Origin: Rikenellaceae bacterium
Lineage (GTDB): Bacteria; Bacteroidota; Bacteroidia; Bacteroidales; Rikenellaceae
Assembly (NCBI GenBank): GCA_015059715.1
Contig: SUZV01000004.1
Span: 1 to 64,000 of the forward strand
Direction: 5' to 3'
DNA: 64,000 bases
Under the pieces are notes generated by a model. It was not told the origin of the DNA. It saw only the letters and a program-made list of their open reading frames with translations, and did no database searches. Both the position numbers and the translations under genes were made by a program. This document shows positions 44,039 through 53,952 of the stretch, piece after piece; the first letter of the stretch is position 1; every line of letters starts with the position of its first letter.

Positions 44039-44611
44039 ATGAGAAAGAGTTTTGGAGCAAAGAGCTGGCTATATCCTATGCCCGTACTTATTGTCGCTGC
44101 GTATGATGCAGAGTGCAGACCCAACGCCATGAACGCAGCGTGGGGCGGAATATTTACCGATGACCATATAGGCATCTGCATATCCGAGGAGCACAAGACA
44201 ACCAAGAATATCCTCGCGACTGGGGCCTTCACCGTAAGCATGGCCACCGTAGAGCAGCTTAGGGCGTGCGACTATGTCGGTATAGTGTCGGGAAATAACG
44301 TCGTCGATAAATTCGCTAAGGCGGGCTTTACAGCGGTGCGCTCGACAGTGGTCAACGCTCCGATTATCGAGCAGCTGCCGATGACCTTGGAGTGCGAGGT
44401 GGTGTCGTATGACAAGGAGAGCAACCACCTTGTAGGTCGCATAGTGAATATAAGTGCCGACGAGAATATACTCACCGATGGTAAGATAGACTACCGCAAA
44501 CTACGTCCCATAACCTACGACCCTATAAATCACCACTACATCGAGCTTGGCAATGTCGTTGGCAACGCCTTCTCCGATGGCAAGAGCCTAAAAACGACAT
44601 GTGGCGATTGA
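44039..44611 (+). CDS. Flavin reductase family protein (flavoredoxin-like)
   Basis: The 190-residue FMN-binding protein resembles the flavoredoxin branch of the flavin reductase family: MPVLIVAAYDAECRPNAMNA, WGGIFTDDHIGICISEEHKT and NILATGAFTVSM are the FMN-pocket segments, and LPMTLECEVVS with HLVGRIV completes the barrel. It transfers electrons between NAD(P)H or protein donors and flavin. Length is normal. Its end overlaps the start of the truncated hydrolase gene by 13 bp. Confidence 0.88.
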   Translation: MRKSFGAKSWLYPMPVLIVAAYDAECRPNAMNAAWGGIFTDDHIGICISEEHKTTKNILATGAFTVSMATVEQLRACDYVGIVSGNNVVDKFAKAGFTAVRSTVVNAPIIEQLPMTLECEVVSYDKESNHLVGRIVNISADENILTDGKIDYRKLRPITYDPINHHYIELGNVVGNAFSDGKSLKTTCGD

Positions 44612-45096
44612 TTGGCTTGCTGCTGCTCACTTTAGCACCGCTTGCAACTATGGCACAGACTAACTATCCCATACACGAGGACTTCCGCGCTGCGTGTCGT
44701 ATCACCGCACCTCTCGGGCATGGTGCATTAGGTATAGGCAACGCCTTTTTAGCGGCAATGCCAAAGGGTATGCGCTCCAATAGCGAGATAACAATCGACA
44801 AAATAGAGATTACATCAACTGTCGACGGCAAGGAGTTTGGCGCATGGGTTATCACGCCCAAAGAGGTTGCCGCTCCACGCCCTGCGATACTCTTTCTGCA
44901 TGGCGGAGGCTTTGTCTTCAAGGGTGCGCCATACCACTACGACCTTGCCAAGGAGTATGCTCGTCGCACTGGCTCGGTGGTTGTCAAGGATATCCCATCG
45001 AATGTGGGGGCTATGGGCAACCCCTGTCGTGTCGTGCGCCCCATTACCGATTCGGACAATCTAAAATCGTGGGATAGAGCCCCCTACGGACATTAG
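44599..45096 (+). pseudogene. Alpha/beta-hydrolase (esterase-like), truncated
   Basis: The 165-residue product has a signal peptide (IGLLLLTLAPLATMAQT) and the start of an HSL-type esterase domain, with the oxyanion motif FLHGGGFVFKGAPYHYDLAK. After about residue 130 (RRTGSVVVKD) the sequence no longer resembles the family. The nucleophile GxSxG and the later Asp and His are missing, and relatives run to about 300 residues. The gene therefore appears cut off and fused to unrelated sequence. Repeat copy C begins 31 bp after its stop. An active enzyme is unlikely. Confidence 0.65.
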
Positions 45097-45126
45097 GTAG
45101 GAACATAACAAGCTCCCAAAGCAGAA

Positions 45127-45246
45127 GAGGCTGAATAAAAAGTGTTTTTTGTCGTTATGCTTGCCCTCAAAATCCTCATTTACGCTGGGTAAACTGCGGT
45201 TTTTCGGGCTTCGCAAGCCTAAAACTACATCTTTTTATTCAACCTC
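45127..45246 (+). repeat. Dispersed ~120-bp inverted-end element, copy C
   Basis: The ends are GAGGCTGAATAAAAAG and CTTTTTATTCAACCTC (complementary with one mismatch). It has the same orientation as copy A, with the shared interior GTCGTTATGCTTGCCCTCAA and GGGCTTCGCAAGCC. It lies between the truncated hydrolase and nagB, which converge on it. Confidence 0.85.
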
Positions 45247-45293
45247 TTAAACAAGCGAGGGTGACTATTTACTTTTAGTTATCCTCTGTGTGA

Positions 45294-46076
45294 CTACCCC
45301 TCGATAGCCTTGAAATAGCGATATGTCGATACTCTAAGCTCCTCGGCAGCCCTATCGTCACATACGATAATGCCTCTGGGGTGTGTCTGAAGTGCCGACA
45401 GCGTCCACTGGTGGTTATAGCCACCCTCGATAGCGTGACGCAGAGCACGCGCCTTCTTTGCTCCCGTAGCCAAGATAAGCACTGTGCGAGCGTCGAGGAT
45501 GGTAGCCACACCTACGGTGAGGGCTCGTGTAGGCACCTGCGAAATGTCACCACCAAAGAAACGCGAGTTTACGGCGATAGTATCGGGCGTAAGGGTCTTG
45601 ATACGAGTACGCGACTGCAATGACGAGAAGGGCTCGTTAAAGGCGATATGTCCATCCTCGCCTACGCCACCCATAAAGAGGTCGATACCGCCAGCCGCGA
45701 CAATAGCTGCCTCGTAGGCCTCGCACTCGGCCATAAGGTCCTTGGCATTACCATTGAGGATATGCACATTATTTGCATCGATATCGATGTGCGAGAAGAA
45801 GTTTGTCCACATAAACGAGTGATAGCTCTCGGGGTGCTTCTCGTCAAGGCCGATATACTCGTCCATATTGAACGTAACGACGTTCTTAAACGACACCTCA
45901 CCAGCCTGATATAGGCGTATAAGCTCCCTGTATGTCTCCAAAGGCGTAGAGCCTGTAGGCAAGCCAAGCACGAAGGGGGCATCCGTTTTTGCGGCCTTAG
46001 CCTTGATAGCGTCGACGATATAACGCGCTGCCCACTGAGCAACCTCTGCCGACTGATCCTTAATAATTACTCTCAT
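45294..46076 (-). CDS. nagB: Glucosamine-6-phosphate deaminase
   Basis: The 260-residue cytoplasmic enzyme converts glucosamine-6-phosphate to fructose-6-phosphate and ammonia in amino-sugar catabolism. All catalytic segments are present: [25 protein letters not shown] (general-base Asp) and [15 protein letters not shown] (Asp, His, Glu). It lies 47 bp downstream of the larger NagB/PIG-L fusion gene, in the same direction, and the two may be co-transcribed. Confidence 0.95.
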   Translation of the reverse strand: MRVIIKDQSAEVAQWAARYIVDAIKAKAAKTDAPFVLGLPTGSTPLETYRELIRLYQAGEVSFKNVVTFNMDEYIGLDEKHPESYHSFMWTNFFSHIDIDANNVHILNGNAKDLMAECEAYEAAIVAAGGIDLFMGGVGEDGHIAFNEPFSSLQSRTRIKTLTPDTIAVNSRFFGGDISQVPTRALTVGVATILDARTVLILATGAKKARALRHAIEGGYNHQWTLSALQTHPRGIIVCDDRAAEELRVSTYRYFKAIEG

Positions 46077-46123
46077 AATATATATTTGTGTATAAATTAT
46101 ACTCTATCTATATACCCAAGCCT

Positions 46124-48073
46124 TTAAAACATCTTTACAAAGACCTCGATAGCCTGATACTCCGCCATACCGAGCCTGTCGTAGAGCTTCGCCGTATTCT
46201 GCGTGCGCTCCTCGGCACGCTGCCAGAACTCTCGCGTATCGCTGCCTGGGAAAGGCACGATATCCTTCTGCGAGAGGTGGCGGTAGATGGCGTGACGCTT
46301 CTTAAGCATCTCGTCAGGCGATAGTGGCACTGCCATATCAACCATACCGAGGTTCCACTCCATCCACGCACCGCGATAGAGCCATAGGTGACACTCCTCG
46401 CGCCAGTCGTCATCCTTAGTTATGTCCAAAGCCTCAAGTATAGCCTCCATACAGGTGCGATGCGTACCATGTGGATCGGCCAAATCGCCTGCTGCATATA
46501 TCTGATGTGGGCGCACCTCGCGCAGCAGCTTAACGATGATATCTATATCCTTCGATGTCAAAGCACCCTTCTTGATACCTCCCGTCTCGTAGAATGGCAG
46601 ATTTAAAAAGTGGGCATTGCTCTCGGGATTAAGGCCAAACGAGCGCACTGCGGCCTTAGCCTCAGCACGACGTATAGCTCCCTTGATATCGAGGAGCTTA
46701 CGTGGCTCGGGCTTGCCGCGCTTCTTGGATGCTATAAGCGAGCAAACCTCATCGAAGTTATCTCCCAAGCCCAACTCGCGTGACGTATCTATGTTCTGCA
46801 ACACCACATCGTCGTGTACGGCAACATTTCCCGAGGTTTGGTATGCCACGTGAACATCATGACCCTGCTCAACAAGGCGTATAAACGTACCTCCCATAGA
46901 TATCACATCGTCATCGGGGTGAGGCGAGAAGATAAGTACTCGCTTAGGGTAGGGTGTCGATGGTGCTGGGCGTGTCGAATCGTCGGCATTGGGCTTACCT
47001 CCTGGCCACCCTGTAATGGTATGCTGTAGGTCGTTGAATACACGGATGTTTATCTGGTCATACGAACCACACTTCTCAAGTAGCTGGCCCAACGAGTTCT
47101 CGATATAATCCTTATACGTGAGCTTAAGTATAGGCTTGTTAACCACACCACAGAGCCACACTACAGCCTTACGCACGAACTTCGGAGTCCAATTACAAGG
47201 GCCTACAAGCCAAGGTGTCTGCTCGCGTGTGAGCTCCTCGGCGGCATTCTCGTCGATGACAAGCTCGATGTTGGGGTGCTCCTGCAGGTGACTGGCTGGG
47301 ACCTTATCGGAAATCTCGCCCTCGACAATATGCTGCACAGCCTTAGCCTTATCCTCGCCCCAAGCCATCAGCACTATGCGGTCAGCACGCATAATCGTGC
47401 CGATACCCATCGTGATAGCCATCTTGGGCGTATTCTCAAGGCCGAAGAAGAGGCCCGACTGCGCCTTACGCGAGTTATGCGTCAATTCGACAAGACGGGT
47501 GTGCGACTTAGCATATGAGCCAGGCTCGTTAAAGCCCACCTGTCCCTGCTCGCCGAAGCCTATAATCATAAGGTCTATTTTGCGGATAGACTTATCGTAG
47601 GCTGCGCAATACTCCGAGATTTCGCTCTCTGGGACCATTCCATCGGGGATATGGACATTCTCGGGTTGTATATCTACATGTTTCAGGAACTCATCGTGTA
47701 TTCTGAAGTTACGGCTCTGCTGCTCGGTGCGACGTATAGGATAGAACTCATCGAGCGAGTATACCGCAACATTGGCAAACGATATCTGACCTGACTGATA
47801 ACGCTTAACCAACTCTCGGTAGAGACCCAAGGGCGTATGTCCTGTTGTCAGTCCTAACACAAATGGGGGCAGCTCCTCGTATATGTCGCGTGCCGAGGCA
47901 CTATCGCTATGCGCCCTCACCATACGACATATCGTATCTGCCACGTACTGCACTCCGTAATATTCACTCTTGAATACTCGTGTTGCCATACGCTCGTAGC
48001 GGTGAATGATATCCTTAGGAGCCTTATCCTTTATCAATCCGCCATCCTTCGGAAGTTGGTACTTTGTGTTCAT
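46124..48073 (-). CDS. NagB-like / PIG-L deacetylase-like fusion protein
   Basis: The 649-residue protein joins a NagB-like domain (about 30-310) to a PIG-L/LmbE-like domain (about 370-600). The NagB part keeps LGLTTGHTPLGLYREL, YSLDEFYPI and FNEP, but the catalytic loop reads IGFGEQGQVGFNEP. The Asp and His of the canonical [11 protein letters not shown] are both Gln, so deaminase activity is doubtful. The PIG-L part has zinc-site motifs FSPHPDDDVISMGGT and PHGTHRT, typical of N-acetyl-sugar deacetylases. This fused layout is known in Bacteroidales and annotated as NagB. A TACCTTTG box lies at 48163-48156. Confidence 0.88.
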   Translation of the reverse strand: MNTKYQLPKDGGLIKDKAPKDIIHRYERMATRVFKSEYYGVQYVADTICRMVRAHSDSASARDIYEELPPFVLGLTTGHTPLGLYRELVKRYQSGQISFANVAVYSLDEFYPIRRTEQQSRNFRIHDEFLKHVDIQPENVHIPDGMVPESEISEYCAAYDKSIRKIDLMIIGFGEQGQVGFNEPGSYAKSHTRLVELTHNSRKAQSGLFFGLENTPKMAITMGIGTIMRADRIVLMAWGEDKAKAVQHIVEGEISDKVPASHLQEHPNIELVIDENAAEELTREQTPWLVGPCNWTPKFVRKAVVWLCGVVNKPILKLTYKDYIENSLGQLLEKCGSYDQINIRVFNDLQHTITGWPGGKPNADDSTRPAPSTPYPKRVLIFSPHPDDDVISMGGTFIRLVEQGHDVHVAYQTSGNVAVHDDVVLQNIDTSRELGLGDNFDEVCSLIASKKRGKPEPRKLLDIKGAIRRAEAKAAVRSFGLNPESNAHFLNLPFYETGGIKKGALTSKDIDIIVKLLREVRPHQIYAAGDLADPHGTHRTCMEAILEALDITKDDDWREECHLWLYRGAWMEWNLGMVDMAVPLSPDEMLKKRHAIYRHLSQKDIVPFPGSDTREFWQRAEERTQNTAKLYDRLGMAEYQAIEVFVKMF

Positions 48074-48155
48074 AGTCTATACAGTTTATCTCATTAATCT
48101 CTCTCTTGTTGTACGGCTTGGGCCTATATATCATCGCCATTGGCCATACTCGTTT

Positions 48156-48163
48156 CAAAGGTA
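48156..48163 (-). promoter_or_regulatory. -7 box of the NagB/PIG-L gene
   Basis: Minus-strand TACCTTTG 83 bp upstream of the start codon, the only full match in the gap. Confidence 0.55.
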
Positions 48164-48304
48164 CTAAAAAATTTCTAATTTTTTTCACTCATCACAACTT
48201 TTTCTACACGATAATACCCCTCTTCGCTGTTGTATCACTACGTCGGGCTGGCGTATAGGGCTCTATAGGGAGCGTGTGGACAACCCTTTTCTCACCTTTG
48301 CTGC

Positions 48305-48342
48305 GAAAAAAAATAAGGTGGCCCTCCAATTGGAAAGCCACC
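48305..48342 (-). terminator. Intrinsic terminator of the rubrerythrin gene
   Basis: On the minus strand GGTGGCTTTCC pairs with GGAGGGCCACC (G-U pairs included) around AATT, followed by TTATTTTTTTT. It lies 24 bp past the stop codon. Confidence 0.8.
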
Positions 48343-48366
48343 CCTATCGTCATATCCTCTATAGGA

Positions 48367-48924
48367 CTACTTATTACCGAAGTAACGCTTGTAGAGACCC
48401 TCGAAGCCCTTACCGTGACGAGCCTCATCCTTAGCCATCTCGTGTACTGTATCGTGAATAGCATCGAAGTTATTCTGCTTAGCAAGTGCTGCGATACGCA
48501 TCTTATCTGCACAAGCACCACTCTCGGCATTCATACGCTTCTCAAGGTTTGTCTTTGTATCCCATACGCAGTCACCCAAGAGCTCAGCGAACTTTGAGGC
48601 GTGCTCAGCCTCCTCGAAAGCGTAACGCTTGAAGGCCTCAGCAATCTCGGGATAACCCTCGCGGTCTGCCTGACGGCTCATAGCAAGGTACATACCTACC
48701 TCTGTACACTCGCCCATAAAGTGGTTATTAAGACCCTCCAAAATCTCGGGGTGGTCAACCTTACCGTCACCAATCTTGTGCTCGGTTACGAACTCCAAAG
48801 CGGCATCCTCCTGTGCCATCTCGTTAAACTTCTCCTTACCTACCTTGCACAATGGGCACTGATCTGGAGCCTCGTTACCCTCGTGAATATATCCGCATAC
48901 TGAACAAATAAACTTCTTTGCCAT
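48367..48924 (-). CDS. Reverse rubrerythrin
   Basis: The 185-residue non-heme iron peroxidase of anaerobes reduces hydrogen peroxide with electrons from NADH via rubredoxin-type carriers. The rubredoxin-like site comes first ([21 protein letters not shown], residues 7-27). A ferritin-like di-iron domain follows, with two Ex2H motifs, [14 protein letters not shown] and [14 protein letters not shown]. This order is the reverse of classical rubrerythrin and matches the revRbr subgroup. It is transcribed alone from a TATATTTG box (48999-48992), with a terminator. Confidence 0.92.
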   Translation of the reverse strand: MAKKFICSVCGYIHEGNEAPDQCPLCKVGKEKFNEMAQEDAALEFVTEHKIGDGKVDHPEILEGLNNHFMGECTEVGMYLAMSRQADREGYPEIAEAFKRYAFEEAEHASKFAELLGDCVWDTKTNLEKRMNAESGACADKMRIAALAKQNNFDAIHDTVHEMAKDEARHGKGFEGLYKRYFGNK

Positions 48925-48991
48925 AATCTTAATAGTTTTTATAGGTTAATATAGTTGTTGTTTTTATTGGTTTTATATCTCTTTCCGAGTG

Positions 48992-48999
48992 CAAATATA
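48992..48999 (-). promoter_or_regulatory. -7 box of the rubrerythrin gene
   Basis: Minus-strand TATATTTG gives a predicted leader of about 60 nt. Confidence 0.5.
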
Positions 49000-49089
49000 A
49001 TAGCTTTTTTCTTCTCTGCAATAGTTTTTGCTTAACGATTTCTTATACCACCATAAAACAAACTTATATACACTGATTATCAAACTATT

Positions 49090-49779
49090 TCATTTCTTCT
49101 TAAGACCAATAGCGAGAATCACACCCAAGGCAACACCAAGCAGCGCAGCAAAGAGCACACGCAACTCGCCAGGGAGCATAAACGTAATGGTATGCGCAGG
49201 GTACCAGAAGAGCGGAATGGTCTTCTTAAAGATAAAGCCCCACTGCACATCCCAATTAACCGCCTTGATAAGCCTACCCATAGGGATAGGTGTCACCAAC
49301 GCCTTAATCGAGCCACCACACTCGGCGATATGGGCATCTGTAATCTTGTGGAAGGTCATAAACACAGGTGCAAAGAATGTATTCATCATAACCGAGATAG
49401 CCAAGGCCACGACAAACTTGCCCCAGCTGACACCATCGGTATAGAAGGCTGCAACCAACTCGCCACCGCCCATATTGGTAATAAAGGCGGGTATACCCGA
49501 CGAAAAGACCGTCATAGCCATCGAGATAGCCATACCGAGCAGGCCCCACACCACCATACGAGGGAGAACACCGAAGGTAGGCGTTGTATATGCCCCTGTA
49601 GAGATTCTGCATCCAAGCATCTCGCCAAGCGTAGATAGTATGGCAAACTTGAGGAAGGCCATAACCATAGGGTGCTCGGCATTAAAACCCTTATACCACA
49701 TATAGAGGTCTGCCGAGATGAAGAATGGTAGAAATGTCGCCAACATAACAAGGGCGAAGTAGATATCCGAGCGTTTCAT
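49090..49779 (-). CDS. Conserved integral membrane protein, unknown function
   Basis: The 229-residue protein has about five membrane spans (IYFALVMLATFLPFFISADL, VLPRMVVWGLLGMAISMAM, WGKFVVALAISVMMNTFF, and two near the C-terminus). The segment WGFIFKKTIPLFWYPAHTIT loosely recalls the C-terminal region of Mpv17/PMP22 proteins, but the match is weak. No substrate or partner can be named. It stands between rubrerythrin and the zinc-ribbon gene on the same strand, with gaps large enough for separate promoters. Confidence 0.7.
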   Translation of the reverse strand: MKRSDIYFALVMLATFLPFFISADLYMWYKGFNAEHPMVMAFLKFAILSTLGEMLGCRISTGAYTTPTFGVLPRMVVWGLLGMAISMAMTVFSSGIPAFITNMGGGELVAAFYTDGVSWGKFVVALAISVMMNTFFAPVFMTFHKITDAHIAECGGSIKALVTPIPMGRLIKAVNWDVQWGFIFKKTIPLFWYPAHTITFMLPGELRVLFAALLGVALGVILAIGLKKK

Positions 49780-49845
49780 CTTGTAAATTTAGGTTAAGTA
49801 TGTTTTAAAGTCAATATTGGGTCCACACTATCTATATTATATCTC

Positions 49846-51165
49846 CTACTCGAAGTAGTACTCCTGAGAGCCACTATGACGACCGTCGATATATATATCT
49901 ACCTTGTAAGTACCCTTCTCGAAGGCAGCACCATCGTAGAAGATGCTCACAGGCACCGACTGATTTTCGTAGTCCACCTTACGCATTGCCGAGGCCATCA
50001 TCTCCTCGCCCTCGAAGGTAAAGAGTATCATATCATTCGAGGCGAGCATATACCCATCGGGCGAGGTGATACATATATATATACTCTTCTCACCTGGCTC
50101 GGCAAGCTCGTTGGCCGTAAGCTCGAAGTCTACCCTGAGGCGTGTAGCCTGCTTTATGCGACGCACCTCCTTGGATTTATTATTTAGCGCGACCATACGC
50201 ACACCACTGGCTCTGATAACGGCACCTATGCGCACCTTGGTATCGAGCTCTTCGGCCTTCTCCTCGGCAACATCGGCACGTAGCTGCGCCGTAGTAATCT
50301 CTCGCTTGTAGGCAACGTTCTCGGCCTGGAGGTTGTTATTGATGGTGTTTAGCGAGTCTATCTGTCTTAGGTAACCCTTCATAACACCACGCAGAGTCTC
50401 CACCTCGCGCTTATACTTTGCCAACTGGTTATAGTTGTAGGTCTTCTCCTTCTGCAACTGCTCAAGCATAACCACAGCCTCCTGATACTTAACCATCATC
50501 GTGTCATTCTGGTCCTTGAGGCTTTCGAGCTCCGACACAAGGCTCTCGGCATCGCGCTGAAGAAGCGTATTCTGCTCCTCGAAGAGCTGGCGCGCCGACT
50601 CGACAATGGCATAGTCGGACTCGATGCTCTTAAACTTAAAACCATAGTTTATGCCGAAGTAGGCTGCTGGGATGAGGAGTATAAGGAGAATGAGAGCTAT
50701 CAGCTTATAGCCCTTAAGCGAGCGGTCGCTACGCTCAAGCTCTGCCCTTAAGTCATCCATCTGGCCATCGTTTCTATCGTAGCCACCACTATGTGGCACG
50801 TATGGCGACTCGGTATCGTGTGCCGTGCTGTCGTCCGAAACGATGCGAGGCTCCTCAACATCCTCCCGCCTCTCCGTAGTCTGAGGTATTTTGGGTACCT
50901 TGGGCTCCTCCGACACCTCGGGGACCACCTCTGGCTTTGGCTCCTCCGAGGCTGACTCCTCGGCGTGGATATCGTTAAGTGTCTGTCTGCTGTTACGCTC
51001 AGCGATGATATCATTAAGCGTTCTTGAACTCCTATTTGCCGCATCGTCGGCGATTGTTGTGACTTCATGCGATGCCTCCGAAGATAATGGAGTGCCACAT
51101 ATCGGGCAGAGCTTCGACTTGCTCGACACAGGGTTACCACAACTGCTACATCTTATAAGTGCCAT
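49846..51165 (-). CDS. Zinc-ribbon, membrane-anchored coiled-coil protein
   Basis: The 439-residue protein starts with a zinc ribbon (CSSCGNPVSSKSKLCPICG, two CxxC pairs). A low-complexity acidic Pro/Glu linker follows (about 30-145), then one membrane span near 160-178 (LIALILLILLIPAAYFGINY), a coiled coil (about 185-310) and a beta-rich domain at the end (KSIYICITSPDGYMLASNDM ... KGTYKVDIYIDG). The zinc ribbon should face the cytoplasm and the coiled coil the periplasm. No enzymatic motif is seen. It is 58 bp downstream of recG but functionally unlikely to be related. Confidence 0.72.
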   Translation of the reverse strand: MALIRCSSCGNPVSSKSKLCPICGTPLSSEASHEVTTIADDAANRSSRTLNDIIAERNSRQTLNDIHAEESASEEPKPEVVPEVSEEPKVPKIPQTTERREDVEEPRIVSDDSTAHDTESPYVPHSGGYDRNDGQMDDLRAELERSDRSLKGYKLIALILLILLIPAAYFGINYGFKFKSIESDYAIVESARQLFEEQNTLLQRDAESLVSELESLKDQNDTMMVKYQEAVVMLEQLQKEKTYNYNQLAKYKREVETLRGVMKGYLRQIDSLNTINNNLQAENVAYKREITTAQLRADVAEEKAEELDTKVRIGAVIRASGVRMVALNNKSKEVRRIKQATRLRVDFELTANELAEPGEKSIYICITSPDGYMLASNDMILFTFEGEEMMASAMRKVDYENQSVPVSIFYDGAAFEKGTYKVDIYIDGRHSGSQEYYFE

Positions 51166-51223
51166 ATCTATTTTTAATGAATATTCTATATAACGTTAAA
51201 CATATAAAACTATTTTCTCAGCC

Positions 51224-53347
51224 TTAGGATATATCCGAAAAATCGATATAATCCATACGACGATACCTATCGCGTAGTCGTCTAAGGAGCTGATTCTCCA
51301 CGCGCTCTAAGTTCACATCCTTGTCGAGAATCGCCAAGGCCTCCTCGCGCGTAACCTCCATAATCTGGCTATCGGTAGCCAAGTTTGCAATGCTTAGCTC
51401 GAAGGCCTCGCCACTCTGCTGCGTGCCATGTATATCGCCAGCACCGCGCAGACGCAAGTCCAGCTCCGAGAGCTTAAAGCCATCGTTGGTGCTACACATA
51501 GCCTCAAGACGCGCACGCCCCTCCTTCGACAGCTTATCTCCCGTCATAAGGATACAGTAGGACTGCTCGCCACCACGCCCCACACGACCACGTAGCTGGT
51601 GAAGCTGCGAGAGGCCAAACCTCTCGGATGACTCGATGACCATAACCGTTGCATTGGGCACATCTACACCCACCTCGATGACCGACGTGGCGATAAGTAT
51701 ATCGGCCTGGCCGCGCTTAAACTGCTCCATAGCAGCATCCTTATCTTCGGGTTTCATCTTGCCATGACACACCGCGATACGATACTTCGGCAGCGGAAAA
51801 TCTCGCGACATAGACTCAAAGCCATCGTATAGGTCCTTGTAGTCCATCTTCTCGGACTCCTTAATTAACGGATAGACCACATACACCTGACGGCCAAGAG
51901 CTATCTGCTCGCGAAGAAAGCCTATCATCCTCAGGCGCGATGAGTCGTAGTAGTGGTACGTGCGTATAGGCTTACGTCCTGGGGGTAGCTCATCGATAAC
52001 CGAGACCTCTAAGTCGCCATATAGCGTCATTGCCAGGGTGCGCGGTATCGGCGTTGCGGTCATCACCAAGATATGTGGTGGCTCAAGGTTCTTAGTCCAG
52101 AGCTTGGCTCGCTGCTCGACACCGAAACGGTGCTGCTCGTCGATAACCACATATCCGAGGTTTGAGAACTTCACCCTATCCTCGATAAGTGCGTGAGTAC
52201 CGATAAGTATGTCGACCTTGCCCGAGGCTATACCCTCAAGGGCTACGCGACGCTCCTTGGCCTTTGACGAGCCTGTGAGTATCGCCACCGTAACACCTAT
52301 GCCCTCGGCCATACGCGCCATGTTGGCATAGTGCTGTCGCGCCAATATCTCTGTCGGAGCCATAATGCAGGCCTGATACCCATTATCCGAGGCCAAGAGC
52401 ATAGACATAAAGGCGACCATCGTCTTACCACTGCCCACATCACCTTGCAGCAGGCGGTTCATCTGGCGGCCCGATATCATATCGGCACGTATCTCCTTGA
52501 TAACGCGCTGCTGAGCTCCCGTAAGGGCAAATGGCAGCTTCTCACGATAAAAGGTGTTAAAGGCCTCGCCTACGCGCAGAAAACGAAAGCCTCCACCTCG
52601 CTGATGTCGCGATGTGCGACGTGCTTGTATCGTCAGCTGGACTCCCAGAAGCTCGTCAAACTTGAGGCGATACTGCGCCTGCTTGAGCCTCTCGGCCGAC
52701 TGCGGAAAGTGTATGTTATATATCGCCTCGCGCAGCGTGATAAGACCGTGACGACGACGCATATCCTCCGATAGCGGCTCCTCGAAGGCACTGCTATCGG
52801 ATGCAACAAGCTGCCAAGCGTTGTAGACGAGCGTGTGCATCATCTTCACCGATATAGCCTGCGAAAGAGACTCCGTAGTGGAGTAGATACCCTGAAAGCT
52901 ACTCTCCACCTTGCGCGATAGGGCCACCTCGATAGGCTCTATCTCGGGATGTACGATGCTCACCCTGCCCTTAAACATCTGTGGACGGCCAAAGACCATA
53001 TATTCGCGCTGCAACTCTACGCGCTTCTCAATCCACTTAACGCCACGAAACCATGTCAGCTCGGCAACGCCCGTAGGGTCACACACCTCAACAGTAAAGC
53101 GCGATTTTGCCCCCTCACCGATGATGCTCTTGCCTACGACACGACAACGTATCTGCACATAGGTACTCTCCAACGTCTCATCTATATCGCTTATAGCGAA
53201 CACCCTTGAGCGGTCAATATAGCGATAGGGGTAGCGCGATAGCAGGTCCCCAATAGTGCGAACGCCTACCTCACGCTCCAAGAGTCGCGCACGAGCCTCG
53301 CCCACACCACTTAGGTACTTAACCTCTCTATTCAACACCCCTGTCAT
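51224..53347 (-). CDS. recG: ATP-dependent DNA helicase RecG
   Basis: The 707-residue helicase remodels stalled replication forks and Holliday junctions. It has the N-terminal OB-fold wedge domain (about 60-160, STYVQIRCRVVGKSIIGEGA) and then the SF2 helicase motifs: LLQGDVGSGKTMVAFMSM (Walker A), VVIDEQHRFGVEQR (DExH variant DEQH), VMTATPIPRTLAMTLYGDLE, and SERFGLSQLHQLRGRVGRGG (motif VI). The TRG-like segment and C-terminus are complete. It is followed on the same strand by the zinc-ribbon gene and preceded by apt (21-bp gap). Confidence 0.96.
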   Translation of the reverse strand: MTGVLNREVKYLSGVGEARARLLEREVGVRTIGDLLSRYPYRYIDRSRVFAISDIDETLESTYVQIRCRVVGKSIIGEGAKSRFTVEVCDPTGVAELTWFRGVKWIEKRVELQREYMVFGRPQMFKGRVSIVHPEIEPIEVALSRKVESSFQGIYSTTESLSQAISVKMMHTLVYNAWQLVASDSSAFEEPLSEDMRRRHGLITLREAIYNIHFPQSAERLKQAQYRLKFDELLGVQLTIQARRTSRHQRGGGFRFLRVGEAFNTFYREKLPFALTGAQQRVIKEIRADMISGRQMNRLLQGDVGSGKTMVAFMSMLLASDNGYQACIMAPTEILARQHYANMARMAEGIGVTVAILTGSSKAKERRVALEGIASGKVDILIGTHALIEDRVKFSNLGYVVIDEQHRFGVEQRAKLWTKNLEPPHILVMTATPIPRTLAMTLYGDLEVSVIDELPPGRKPIRTYHYYDSSRLRMIGFLREQIALGRQVYVVYPLIKESEKMDYKDLYDGFESMSRDFPLPKYRIAVCHGKMKPEDKDAAMEQFKRGQADILIATSVIEVGVDVPNATVMVIESSERFGLSQLHQLRGRVGRGGEQSYCILMTGDKLSKEGRARLEAMCSTNDGFKLSELDLRLRGAGDIHGTQQSGEAFELSIANLATDSQIMEVTREEALAILDKDVNLERVENQLLRRLRDRYRRMDYIDFSDIS

Positions 53348-53368
53348 AGCCCACTACCAACGAGCCTA

Positions 53369-53929
53369 CTATATTATAGCTATTGACTTTACTGGAGCTA
53401 TCTTCTCAAGACGCTCTCTACCGGCCAACTCTGCAATCTCGACGATAAAGACAAACTCCTTAACCTTAACGCCATATTCCTTGCCCTCGATGACAATCTT
53501 TCGACTTTCGAGCGACCGGGCCAGACCCTCGGCAGTACCTCCCGTAGCCAACACATCATCGAGGATGGTCACCTCGAAGGTGTCGCCTACAGCCTTGCCT
53601 GCCGCAATGTCGCTAATGCGGTAGTAGAGCTTATCCGAGCCATACTCCTTCTCGATAACCACCTCGCAGAGGTCGCCCTCGGCAAATGGCAGCTTACCGC
53701 TCTTGCGCACAGGAACAACACTCTCGACGTGGGGCGCAGAGATAAGCAGCGGTGCCGCAAAGAGGAAGCCTCGCGCCTCGGGAGCTATGATGTTTGCCGC
53801 ACTACACGCATCGGCCACCTGCGAGATAAGCTCCTGAAACACTCTCTTGTTCTGCAAATAGGGGATAATGTCGACAAATACTATACCCTCCTTAGGAAAA
53901 TCCTTATAATACTTAAGTACCTCTTTCAT
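53369..53929 (-). CDS. apt: Adenine phosphoribosyltransferase
   Basis: The 186-residue purine-salvage enzyme makes AMP from adenine and PRPP. The family start KYYKDFPKEGIVFVDIIPYL and the PRPP-binding motif VTILDDVLATGGTAEGLARS are both present. So is the loop ARGFLFAAPL with the following VPVRKSGKLP. It lies 21 bp upstream of recG on the same strand and 23 bp after the sialidase gene, so a sialidase-apt-recG transcript is possible. Confidence 0.95.
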   Translation of the reverse strand: MKEVLKYYKDFPKEGIVFVDIIPYLQNKRVFQELISQVADACSAANIIAPEARGFLFAAPLLISAPHVESVVPVRKSGKLPFAEGDLCEVVIEKEYGSDKLYYRISDIAAGKAVGDTFEVTILDDVLATGGTAEGLARSLESRKIVIEGKEYGVKVKEFVFIVEIAELAGRERLEKIAPVKSIAII

Positions 53930-53952
53930 GATATTTTGTTTGTATATTCACA

